From Virgibacillus sp. MSP4-1 (lineage in GTDB: Bacteria > Bacillota > Bacilli > Bacillales > Alkalibacillaceae): DNA of 64,000 nucleotides. The DNA lies in NCBI RefSeq assembly GCF_010092505.1, contig NZ_CP048021.1, positions 3,162,001 through 3,226,000 on the forward strand. Reading direction: 5' to 3'. Positions 42,933 through 50,747 of the stretch are shown piece after piece (the first letter of the stretch is position 1; the number at the start of each line of letters is the position of its first letter). The notes under the pieces were generated by a model that worked only from the letters and a program-made list of their open reading frames with translations, was not told the origin of the DNA and did no database searches. The position numbers and the translations under genes were made by a program.

Positions 42933-43919
42933 ATGGTGTTAGGCAAAAACAAAAAAATCGCGAATATTGAGATCCAGGATTACGTCATTCGCTATGCTGA
43001 GATCAAAAGCAGCAAACCCCTGGTGCTCACCCAGTGTAAAGAGCATTATCTTCCAAGTGGTGTGATTGAAAATGGTCAGATTATTAATGATGAAGCATTT
43101 GCGAAGGTTCTGAAGCAATGTATGGAAAAATGGCAGTTGAAGAACAAGCAAATTCGGTTTATTGTGCCTGATTCATCAGTTATTATCCGCACCGTAGATG
43201 TATCTCCTGAAATTGCCGATGATGAACTTACGGGTCACATCTATTTTGAACTGGGACACAGCATTCATTTGCCCTTTGATAATCCGATTGTTGAAGCCGT
43301 ATCGCTTGGCGTTCAGGAGGGAGTAAAGAAGGTTCTGATTGTTGCTTCATCGGAAGAGACAGTGGATATGTACTACGATTATTTCAAGGATGAAAATACA
43401 GATCCGGTTGTGGCTGATGTTTCCTCCCTTTGTCAATATAGACTTTTCCACCATTTTGAGATGACCAATGAAGAGGATATTTTCATGCTGGCTCAGTTTA
43501 ATGTGAAGTCTGTCACGAACAGTATTTTTGAACAGCATAAGCCGGTGTTTATGCAGGAAATTGATGTTCCCTATCCTGAGGATACATGGAAGGTTACACC
43601 TGTGAATCAGGACGAGCCGTTAGCCCGTGAGCATTTTGATTCCGAAAAGGTTCACACGGCATTTGAGGAAATCTATACGGAAATGGAACGATTGCGGCGA
43701 TTTTATCAATATTCTCTGCATAACGGGGATCAGGAGGTTACCCGTATCTTACTGACAGGTGATCATCCGTATTTGGAAGATCTGTTCCATGAGGTGAAGG
43801 ACAGACTTAATATTCCGATTAATATTTTATCACCGGAGAATGTTCAGGGGTCCAAAGATATGAAGATGGGCAGTTCGTTTTATAATGTTATAGGTCTGGC
43901 ATTGAAAGAGGGTATGTGA
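42933..43919 (+). CDS. pilM: Pilus assembly protein PilM
   Basis: A 328-residue actin-like (FtsA fold) ATP-binding protein, recognisable by VLGKNKKIANIEIQDYVIRYAEI at its N-terminus (strand pair of the actin fold, shown in part), VRTVDVSPEIADDELTGHIYFELG-type mid region and ILLTGDHPYLEDL at the C-terminal nucleotide site. PilM sits on the cytoplasmic face and binds the PilN N-terminus. The PilN gene follows directly. The frame could start at GTG 42924; ATG 42933 is better spaced from TAGGTGAAGG. Confidence 0.82.
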   Translation: MVLGKNKKIANIEIQDYVIRYAEIKSSKPLVLTQCKEHYLPSGVIENGQIINDEAFAKVLKQCMEKWQLKNKQIRFIVPDSSVIIRTVDVSPEIADDELTGHIYFELGHSIHLPFDNPIVEAVSLGVQEGVKKVLIVASSEETVDMYYDYFKDENTDPVVADVSSLCQYRLFHHFEMTNEEDIFMLAQFNVKSVTNSIFEQHKPVFMQEIDVPYPEDTWKVTPVNQDEPLAREHFDSEKVHTAFEEIYTEMERLRRFYQYSLHNGDQEVTRILLTGDHPYLEDLFHEVKDRLNIPINILSPENVQGSKDMKMGSSFYNVIGLALKEGM

Positions 43920-44506
43920 TGTTAGTCGAAATCAATTTACTCCAGAAACGAGAACAAAATAGTAAAGGATTTCAGTGGTTTGTCATCAGTATGATAGGCC
44001 TTATTGTGCTTTTAATTGCTGTTGTTTTTCTTTTAACGACTCTTATAAAAAACGATATTGAACGTACTGAATCTGCTCTAAGTGAAATAAAAACCATTCG
44101 GGCAGATCTGCAAGGGGAAATGAGTAACTCCGGCTATCAGGATTTACAATCACTTGAGTCTTCGGTTACGAGTTTGAACCGTTATCCGATTGATAGTGAT
44201 TTAATCATTGCACAACTCAGTGAGCTGCTGCCTGAAAACGGATATTTTGATTCCTATGAGTATACGGGTGACCGTGTGGTATTACAGGTGCTGGTTCAGG
44301 AGGATGTGGATGCATCCCATTACCTCTATCATTTAAATCAACAGGATTGGATCACCTCCGTAAGTCTTTCCACCGTGAGCAGTGATGAGGCCCAACTGGA
44401 CGGAGGCGGTGGAACTACAGCTAACGGCCTTGATCAGCCACCTTCTTATTTAGCTCAATATGACATTGCCCTCAATCGGGATTCTTTAAGGGAGGGGACC
44501 GAATGA
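43919..44506 (+). CDS. pilN: Pilus assembly protein PilN
   Basis: A 195-residue protein starting with the PilM-binding motif VEINLLQKRE (residues 3-12; family consensus INLLP), one membrane helix (about 21-45), a coiled-coil region and a ferredoxin-like C-terminal domain. With PilM and PilO it forms the alignment complex in the membrane. ATG at 43919 overlaps the pilM stop. Confidence 0.85.
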   Translation: MLVEINLLQKREQNSKGFQWFVISMIGLIVLLIAVVFLLTTLIKNDIERTESALSEIKTIRADLQGEMSNSGYQDLQSLESSVTSLNRYPIDSDLIIAQLSELLPENGYFDSYEYTGDRVVLQVLVQEDVDASHYLYHLNQQDWITSVSLSTVSSDEAQLDGGGGTTANGLDQPPSYLAQYDIALNRDSLREGTE

Positions 44507-45132
44507 ATTCATTGTCAAGAACAGAAAGGCTTGTCGCTATTCTATTAATAGGGGTTTTTCTTATTGGAGTGGTGTGGGCATACCTTTTCCAAATACGCCC
44601 ATTACAGGGAGAGCAAAGAGAGGTTCAGGAATCTCTGGAGCATGAGACGAGGCTGATGGAAACACTGGAGAGCCGACTGGAAGAGGTAGAGAATATGGAC
44701 CTCACCGCTGACTCTGTTAAATTACAGCGTCAGCTCCCCTTGAAGCCATTTTATGAGCAGGTATTTTCGATTATTTATAATGCCCAGTCTGAAACAGGCA
44801 GTGTGGTGTCAAACTATGACATCAGCTCCAATAGTACGGCAGAATTGTCGGTTGAAGGTGCGGGTGAAAACCTGCAGGGTATTACCTTTCATCTTGAAGT
44901 TCAGTCCCCATCCTATGATGATATGATTGGATTTATCGATTTTCTGGAAAACAGTGAACGGATTTTATCTGTTGACCAATTTACATTTTCCAGTCCCGGG
45001 GAACAGGATGAGGCAATCCAGTATCAACTGGTTGTAAATACGTTTTATCGTGAAGGACTCGATGGACTTCTTGGAACTCAGCCATCAATCGATATTCCAG
45101 AAAGCGCTGCTAAACAAAATCCTTTACGATAA
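44503..45132 (+). CDS. pilO: Pilus assembly protein PilO
   Basis: A 209-residue protein: one N-terminal membrane helix (about 9-27), a predicted coiled coil (about 32-65, GEQREVQESLEHETRLMETL), and a C-terminal ferredoxin-like domain (FHLEVQSPSYDDMIGFIDFLE). This is PilO architecture, the partner of PilN. It overlaps pilN (ATGA) and is the last gene of the operon before a strong terminator. No PilQ or PilP follows, as expected for a cell without an outer membrane. Confidence 0.85.
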   Translation: MNSLSRTERLVAILLIGVFLIGVVWAYLFQIRPLQGEQREVQESLEHETRLMETLESRLEEVENMDLTADSVKLQRQLPLKPFYEQVFSIIYNAQSETGSVVSNYDISSNSTAELSVEGAGENLQGITFHLEVQSPSYDDMIGFIDFLENSERILSVDQFTFSSPGEQDEAIQYQLVVNTFYREGLDGLLGTQPSIDIPESAAKQNPLR

Positions 45133-45137
45133 GGATG

Positions 45138-45184
45138 AGACTGATTTTAATGCCAGATAAAGCATTAAAAATCAGTCTTTTTTG
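45138..45184 (+). terminator. Terminator of the pil operon
   Basis: GACTGATTTTaATGC and GCATTAAAAATCAGTC form a long stem, followed by TTTTTT. Confidence 0.9.
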
Positions 45185-45190
45185 GCGTGT

Positions 45191-45226
45191 GTGCTTTAGT
45201 GCTTTAGAGCATGTGGGGACAGTCCC
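45191..45226. repeat. GGGGACAGTCCC-type palindrome, copy 3
   Basis: GTGCTTTAGTGCTTTAGAGC followed by ATGTGGGGACAGTCCC, in opposite orientation to copies 1 and 2. TATAAT follows at 45232. Confidence 0.7.
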
Positions 45227-45281
45227 TGTGGTATAATAAAAGTGTACACATATTTTTATTTGCAGAAGTCAGGTGACGAAC

Positions 45282-45662
45282 ATGAGTGGTCTGAAGAAAC
45301 TGCTTCTTATTATTGGCGGGACTCTTTCACTTGCTTTAGGGGTTATCGGTATTGTGTTACCATTAATACCGACCACACCGTTACTCTTATTAGCGGCCGC
45401 CTGCTATGTCCGAAGTTCGGAAAGGCTCTATGTATGGCTGATAAACAATAAATGGTTCGGTCCCTATATTCGGGACTATCGTGAAGGAAAAGGGATTCCA
45501 TTAAAGGCGAAAGTTATGGGGGTATCCTTAATCTGGTTATCGATCGGCTACACGGTTCTTTTTGTGGTGCCTTTAATAGCAATAAAAGTGTTACTCTTGC
45601 TGATTGCCGGATACTTTACCTGGTTCATCTTACATATCAAAACAAGAGTAAAAGAGTTGTAG
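45282..45662 (+). CDS. DUF454 (YbaN-type) membrane protein
   Basis: A 126-residue protein with about three helices and the DUF454 pattern: LGVIGIVLPLIPTTPLLLLAAACYVRSSERL, here shortened to the key part LPLIPTTPLLLLAA. Family function is unknown. ATG 45282 has CAGGTGACGAAC before it; GTG 45273 is an alternative. A small membrane gene follows at 13 bases. Confidence 0.82.
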   Translation: MSGLKKLLLIIGGTLSLALGVIGIVLPLIPTTPLLLLAAACYVRSSERLYVWLINNKWFGPYIRDYREGKGIPLKAKVMGVSLIWLSIGYTVLFVVPLIAIKVLLLLIAGYFTWFILHIKTRVKEL

Positions 45663-45674
45663 GAGGAAGAGATT

Positions 45675-45866
45675 TTGCACAAATATACGAGAACAGGAAA
45701 TATTATATTCTGGACGGGAATTGTTATTTTTATCATAGGAGCAGCTATGCATGAAAATATCTCAGGTGCACCGGAGCCTTATACAACCTATGCCAGGCCT
45801 GTGATGATCCTTGGAGTTATTGTCATATTACTGACCAATTTCTTCAGGAATGATAGAAAAAAATAA
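45675..45866 (+). CDS. Small two-helix membrane protein
   Basis: A 63-residue protein with two hydrophobic segments (9-24 and 43-55) and a basic end (RNDRKK). TTG start with TAGGAGGAAGAGA. Same transcript as the DUF454 gene. No family recognised; followed directly by a palindrome pair that may also act as terminator. Confidence 0.6.
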   Translation: MHKYTRTGNIIFWTGIVIFIIGAAMHENISGAPEPYTTYARPVMILGVIVILLTNFFRNDRKK

Positions 45867-45924
45867 AGGGACTGTCCCCACATCCACTAACGCGTTAACG
45901 CTTTAAAGGATGTGGGGACAGTCC
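45867..45924. repeat. GGGGACAGTCCC palindromes in head-to-head pair, copy 4
   Basis: GGGACTGTCCCCACATCC (45867-45884) and its perfect reverse complement GGATGTGGGGACAGTCCC (45907-45924) enclose 22 bases, giving an 18-base-pair hairpin. Confidence 0.85.
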
Positions 45925-45931
45925 CGCTCTT

Positions 45932-45959
45932 ATTGAAAAATTCTAAAAATTTGGTAAAA
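45932..45959 (+). promoter_or_regulatory. Sigma A-type promoter of the acyl-CoA synthetase gene
   Basis: TTGAAA (45932-45937), spacer 16, TAAAAT (45954-45959); the start codon lies 29 bases downstream. Confidence 0.5.
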
Positions 45960-45987
45960 TAGGGGAAAACGGAAAGGAGATGAGTGT

Positions 45988-47562
45988 TTGTATCAGGATG
46001 AATTAATGGCTCCGCAGAAATATAATATTGTGTCGGAATTTGAGCGTTTTGCTGATGATCCAGCCCGATTGGCGATCAAGTGGGAGGATGATCAGGGACA
46101 GACAGCCGAGATTACATATAAGAAACTGATTCAAAATGCCAATAAAATTGGAAACGCTTTCCTTGATATGGGTCTTCAGAAAGGGGACAAAATTCTTGTT
46201 ATGGTCCCTAAGAGAATGGAAGCTTACCAGATTTACATTGCGGCTTTAAAAGTTGGGGTTGTAGTCATCCCCAGCTCGGAAATGCTTCGGGCGGAAGACA
46301 TTGAGTATCGGCTGAGTCACGGGGAAGCCAAGGCTGTTATCAGCTATCATCCATTTACCGATGAATTTGATCAAGTAAGCAGCATTAACAATGTGAAGAA
46401 GCTCGTTGTTGGACAAGAGAAGGAAGGATGGGTGCTGCTGGATTCTTTAATGGATGCTGAGAGTGATCAGTTGGAGATCGCGAACACTTCACGGGATGAC
46501 ATGTCTTTTCTCTCTTATACGTCAGGCACAACCGGCAATCCCAAAGGTGTTGTCCATACCCATGGGTGGGGGTATGCTCATTTGAAGACAGCGGCGAGCA
46601 ACTGGCTTAGCATTGAAGAGGATGACACAGTTTGGGCAACTGCAGGACCTGGGTGGGCAAAGTGGCTCTGGAGTCCATTCCTGTCAGTATTAGGATCAGG
46701 GGCGACTGGTTTTGTTTATGCCGGGAAGTTTGACCCGCAAAAATATTTACAGCTGCTCGATCAGTATGAAGTCAATGTATTATGCTGCACACCAACAGAA
46801 TATCGGCTTATGGCTAAGGTTGATAATCTCTCAGACTATCATTTAACTCACCTTCACAGTGCAGTTTCTGCAGGTGAGCCTTTAAATCGTGAAGTCATTG
46901 ATACCTTCCGTAACCATTTTGATGTGACTGTCAGAGACGGCTATGGCCAGACGGAAAATACCCTCTTGGTCGGTGTTACGAAGCGTATGGAGGTTAAGCC
47001 AGGTTCGATGGGCAAGCCTACACCTGGCAATCTGGTTGAAATCATTGATGAAGATGGTGAACCGGTCAATCCGGGGCAGGTAGGAGATATTGCCGTCCAC
47101 CTGGATACACCTGCTTTATTTAAGCACTACTATAAAGAGCCTGAAAAAACAAAGGCATCAAGGCGTGGAGACTACTATTTGACAGGTGATCAGGCATCCA
47201 AAGATGAGGACGGTTACTTCTGGTTTGAAGGTCGCAGCGATGATATTATCATAAGTTCGGGCTATACAATTGGACCTTTTGAGGTTGAAGATGCCCTGGT
47301 CAAGCATCCATCAGTACAGGAGTGTGCAGTTGTAGCTAGCCCTGATCCGGATCGTGGGGCTGTAGTCAAAGCGTTTGTCGTTTTAAAAGGAAAGGTTCCT
47401 GCTGATGAAGAAGCACTTATAAAACAACTGCAGGATCATGTGAAAAAGCAGACGGCGCCTTATAAATATCCACGCAAAATGGAGTTTATTGAGGAGCTGC
47501 CTAAAACTACTTCAGGGAAAATTCGCCGCATAGAGCTGCGCAAACGGGAACAAACGGTCTAA
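45988..47562 (+). CDS. mbcS: Acyl-CoA synthetase (MbcS-like)
   Basis: A 524-residue AMP-forming enzyme of the ANL superfamily: P-loop YTSGTTGNPKGVVHTHG near 175, DGYGQTENTLL near 310, TGDQASKDEDGYFWFEGRSDD near 395 and the C-terminal Lys in TTSGKIRRIELR. The acetate/medium-chain subfamily trait WATAGPGWAKWLWSP is present. Closest remembered relative is B. subtilis YtcI/MbcS, which activates branched short acids (2-methylbutyrate) for fatty-acid primer supply. Exact chain length is inferred. TTG start with AAAGGAGATGAG upstream. Confidence 0.83.
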   Translation: MYQDELMAPQKYNIVSEFERFADDPARLAIKWEDDQGQTAEITYKKLIQNANKIGNAFLDMGLQKGDKILVMVPKRMEAYQIYIAALKVGVVVIPSSEMLRAEDIEYRLSHGEAKAVISYHPFTDEFDQVSSINNVKKLVVGQEKEGWVLLDSLMDAESDQLEIANTSRDDMSFLSYTSGTTGNPKGVVHTHGWGYAHLKTAASNWLSIEEDDTVWATAGPGWAKWLWSPFLSVLGSGATGFVYAGKFDPQKYLQLLDQYEVNVLCCTPTEYRLMAKVDNLSDYHLTHLHSAVSAGEPLNREVIDTFRNHFDVTVRDGYGQTENTLLVGVTKRMEVKPGSMGKPTPGNLVEIIDEDGEPVNPGQVGDIAVHLDTPALFKHYYKEPEKTKASRRGDYYLTGDQASKDEDGYFWFEGRSDDIIISSGYTIGPFEVEDALVKHPSVQECAVVASPDPDRGAVVKAFVVLKGKVPADEEALIKQLQDHVKKQTAPYKYPRKMEFIEELPKTTSGKIRRIELRKREQTV

Positions 47563-47570
47563 ACATAAGT

Positions 47571-47600
47571 AAAACCTCCAGGATACCTGGGGGTTTCTTT
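47571..47600 (+). terminator. Terminator of the acyl-CoA synthetase gene
   Basis: AAACCTCCAGG and CCTGGgGGTTT close a three-base loop, then CTTTTTGG. It also faces the convergent lipoprotein gene. Confidence 0.8.
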
Positions 47601-47606
47601 TTGGTT

Positions 47607-47996
47607 TTATGAATTTTTAAAGTAATGAATGCTATGTAAATCTTTCACATGACTTGATTTTAAATCATAGCCGATATGTGTGTTAGACGGATCCATAGCC
47701 ATCCCTGATTTTTTTGTCAGCCACATCCATAACGTTTTGGACTCTTCGTCATCAAAATAAAAGGTGACCTCATAATCGTGCGTACGGATATCCATTACAC
47801 CATTTAATTTTTGTGCTCCCTGAAACGCCTGCTTCAGCATTTGAATCTCTTCCTCATCAGTCGTTGTATAAGTCCTTTGGTCGTCCGGCTTCTTCACGAC
47901 AACTTTTTCAATGGGCTGATGAGGCAATAAGTTTGAAGAGCTGCAGCCGGATATAAGAAGAAATAAGATGCCAATTCCACCCAGAACCTTTCTCAT
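47607..47996 (-). CDS. Lipoprotein, YhfM-like
   Basis: A 129-residue lipoprotein: signal peptide with lipobox LISGC (Cys18), then a short linker and a soluble domain with EIQMLKQAFQGAQKLNG and TFYFDDEESKTLWMWLTKKSGMA, reminiscent of the YhfM-like domain of Bacillus lipoproteins. Function unknown. AGGGAGGGGAAACGTC precedes the ATG. Confidence 0.72.
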   Translation of the reverse strand: MRKVLGGIGILFLLISGCSSSNLLPHQPIEKVVVKKPDDQRTYTTTDEEEIQMLKQAFQGAQKLNGVMDIRTHDYEVTFYFDDEESKTLWMWLTKKSGMAMDPSNTHIGYDLKSSHVKDLHSIHYFKNS

Positions 47997-48142
47997 GACG
48001 TTTCCCCTCCCTAAATAAATAGACGAATTTGTGGTGGAAAATGTTTCAAATTTTTGTATAAAAAATAAATGGAAGGATTACAGACCTTCCGTATGTAATA
48101 TATAAATAGATACAAAATTTTTTCTGCTAGGGGGATTCGAAC

Positions 48143-49117
48143 ATGACGATCGTTCGTTTTGGGATTTTAAGTACAGCAGGAATTGCACAAAAACAACTCA
48201 TTCCTGCCATCAGGCGAGCAGAGAATGCGGAAGTCCGGGCCATAGCGAGTAGCAGTGATCCTGCAATGGCTAAGGATGTGGCTTCTCGACTTCACATTCC
48301 TAAAGTCCACAAAAGCTATGAGGCTTTATTAGATGATCCGGAAATTGATGCGGTATATATTCCTGTACCTAACCATTTACATAAGGAGTGGGTAATAAAG
48401 GCAGCGGAAAAAGGAAAGCATGTCCTATCTGAAAAGCCCGCTGCCATTAATGCTGTTGAAACAAAAGAATTAGTGGAGGCCTGCGAAAAAAACGGAGTCA
48501 GATATATGGAAGGCTTTATGTACCAGTTTCATACTCAGCATGATCGGGTGAAGGAGATTATCGCATCAGGGGAAATTGGAGAGGTGCAGCTGATGAAGGC
48601 GAGCTTTTCCTTTTTACTGGATAAGCCAGAGGGAAATATTCGTATGGACCCAACCAAGGGGGGCGGCAGTATTTATGATATTGGCTGCTATTGTATTCAC
48701 TCCATCCGTCACATCTTAGAAGATGAGCCTGAAAGTGTCCACGTGGAGGCGGATGTTGACCCTGAGTTTGGGGTGGATACGTCGGCATACGGAATTTTTC
48801 ATATGCAAAGTGGGGTCAAGGCGGTATTTGATTGCAGCTTTAAAATGCCTTTTCGTTCCAAATATGAAGTAGTCGGTACGGAAGGAATTGTTTCGGTACC
48901 TCGTGCTTATCGACCAGATAATTATAATCATAAGGGAATTGTCAGAGTTGAAAAAGAAGGAGAAATTCGGGAGGAGACACTTATTAAGGATCAGTATAAA
49001 GCAGAAGTGGAGCATTTTTCACAAGCCGTTCTGCAGGACAGGGAGCCTTCCTATACAGGGACGGATACCATTCGTAACATGGAGGTTGTTGACAGGTGTT
49101 ATTCCTTTGTAAATTAA
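48143..49117 (+). CDS. Gfo/Idh/MocA-family oxidoreductase
   Basis: A 324-residue NAD(P)-dependent dehydrogenase: N-terminal Rossmann fold (FGILSTAGIAQKQLIPAIRR), VYIPVPNHLHKEW near 73, HVLSEKPAAINA with the catalytic Lys of EKPA near 98, and the C-terminal beta-sheet domain beginning GGGSIYDIGCYCIHSIR near 172. Typically acts on sugars, inositols or sugar derivatives. The next gene, 28 bases on, is an aldo/keto reductase, so both may work on one carbohydrate pathway. CTAGGGGGATTC precedes the ATG. Confidence 0.85.
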   Translation: MTIVRFGILSTAGIAQKQLIPAIRRAENAEVRAIASSSDPAMAKDVASRLHIPKVHKSYEALLDDPEIDAVYIPVPNHLHKEWVIKAAEKGKHVLSEKPAAINAVETKELVEACEKNGVRYMEGFMYQFHTQHDRVKEIIASGEIGEVQLMKASFSFLLDKPEGNIRMDPTKGGGSIYDIGCYCIHSIRHILEDEPESVHVEADVDPEFGVDTSAYGIFHMQSGVKAVFDCSFKMPFRSKYEVVGTEGIVSVPRAYRPDNYNHKGIVRVEKEGEIREETLIKDQYKAEVEHFSQAVLQDREPSYTGTDTIRNMEVVDRCYSFVN

Positions 49118-49145
49118 GGTGTCGTAAAGACTAAGGAGGCAGAAT

Positions 49146-50129
49146 ATGAATTATCGTCAATTGGGAAATACAGATTTAAAGGTTAGTGAATTAAGCTTCG
49201 GAACCTGGGCGATAGGTGGAGCATGGGGGAAAACATCCGATAAGGAAGCTTTGCAGGCACTGGATGCTGCAATGGATGCAGGAGTCAACTTTTTTGATAC
49301 AGCGGATGTATATGGAGATGGCCACAGTGAGGAATTACTGGCTAAGGCGACCAAAGGGAAGGAAGACCGTATTTACATTGCTTCTAAATTTTGCAGGGCA
49401 GGCGATATTCATGACAAGGGGAACTATTCGGAAGAGCAGGTGCGTACCTATTTGGAAAATACGTTGAAGCGGCTGAACCGTGAACGCCTGGATCTTTATC
49501 AGATTCATTGTCCGCCAATAGAGATATTAAAGGACGGTAAAGTATTTGAGGTGCTTGATAAGCTGCAGCAGGAGGGGAAAATCAGGTACTACGGTGTCAG
49601 TGTGGAAACCGTAGAGGAGGGTTTGCTCTGTCTGGAAAACCCAAATGTACGTACGCTTCAAGTCATTTTTAACATTTTCCGTCAAAAGCCTTTAGAAGAA
49701 CTGCTGCCTAAAGCCAGGAAACAAGGTGTCGGGATTCTGGCACGAGTTCCCCTGGCCAGTGGTCTGCTGACGGGCAAATTCACCAAAAATCATCAATTTG
49801 AATCAGATGATCACCGCCGATTTAATCAGAACGGAGAAGAGTTTAATGTCGGGGAAACCTTTGCCGGGCTGGAATTTGCCAAAGGTGTGGAACTGAGTGA
49901 GAGGCTCACCTGGATTGCGAATAATCGGGAAAATATGACCAGAGCAGCTCTGCGGTGGATATTGGATCAGAATGAAATTTCCTGTGTCATTCCTGGATTC
50001 AAAAACGTAAAACAGGTGGAGGATAACCTCGGAGCTTTATCTGTCCCATCTTTTAGCACGGATGAGGCGAATCAGTTGAAGGAGTTTTATTGGAATGAGG
50101 TTCATCCCCATATACGCGGGGCTTATTGA
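49146..50129 (+). CDS. Aldo/keto reductase
   Basis: A 327-residue TIM-barrel NADPH-dependent reductase. Catalytic tetrad parts are FFDTADVYGDGHSEELL (Asp50, Tyr55 region), IYIASKF (Lys84 region) and DLYQIHCPP (His near 118); the cofactor end is ALRWILDQNEISCVIPGFKNVKQVEDNL. Similar to the YqkF/IolS-type aldo/keto reductases of Bacillus. AAGGAGGCAG precedes the ATG. It is co-transcribed with the preceding Gfo/Idh gene. Confidence 0.86.
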   Translation: MNYRQLGNTDLKVSELSFGTWAIGGAWGKTSDKEALQALDAAMDAGVNFFDTADVYGDGHSEELLAKATKGKEDRIYIASKFCRAGDIHDKGNYSEEQVRTYLENTLKRLNRERLDLYQIHCPPIEILKDGKVFEVLDKLQQEGKIRYYGVSVETVEEGLLCLENPNVRTLQVIFNIFRQKPLEELLPKARKQGVGILARVPLASGLLTGKFTKNHQFESDDHRRFNQNGEEFNVGETFAGLEFAKGVELSERLTWIANNRENMTRAALRWILDQNEISCVIPGFKNVKQVEDNLGALSVPSFSTDEANQLKEFYWNEVHPHIRGAY

Positions 50130-50190
50130 TGGAAGGGGCGCTTAATGCTTTCCTTCTTATTTTTCTATGAGAAGAAAAGGAGTGACCACG

Positions 50191-50376
50191 TTGTTTCTTG
50201 TATATTTACTTCTTTTTTTTGCCTTGATTGTTTCCATTGGTTTTCTTTTTGACCGGAAGCATAAGGTGAAGAACCCACAGAAAATGAAGGAACAGGATCA
50301 GAGTCGTGATCGTGCAATGGCTGAAGCAGAACGACAGACGATGAATAAGACGTTTCAGGATCACAGTCATTGGTAG
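50191..50376 (+). CDS. Small membrane-anchored protein
   Basis: A 61-residue protein: one helix (FLVYLLLFFALIVSIGFLF) and a charged cytosolic tail (HKVKNPQKMKEQDQSRDR). TTG 50191 has AAAGGAGTGA at good spacing; the frame extends to ATG 50167 without a ribosome site. No known family. A terminator follows. Confidence 0.6.
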   Translation: MFLVYLLLFFALIVSIGFLFDRKHKVKNPQKMKEQDQSRDRAMAEAERQTMNKTFQDHSHW

Positions 50377-50392
50377 GGAGTTTTTAGACAGG

Positions 50393-50429
50393 AAAGGAGC
50401 ATTCCCATTCAGGGGATGCTCCTTTTTAT
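50393..50429 (+). terminator. Rho-independent terminator
   Basis: AAAGGAGCATtCCC and GGGgATGCTCCTTT with a five-base loop, then TTAT. Confidence 0.8.
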
Positions 50430-50747
50430 GCATGCATCATTTGTCGATAGCTTGTTAATTTTTAGAATGTTTTGACATCTTTTGTCAATAAGCTTGATTT
50501 TTTGATTTTAGCTTATTATTGTAGTTAATAAGATTGACTTATAATTACAAAATTTAACAATATACCCACGGATTTTACTACATTTTCAATAATCATATTC
50601 TGCAGAGAACCACAGAAAGATTCCTCTATGAAAATACTTCAGACACAAATTCAATCGATAGTAAAGGTAACGAAGATTCATGGAACACCTTGTTTTTCTA
50701 AAAATACTATTAAAAATAGTGTAACCAATTAAAAGGGAGGAACCTTG

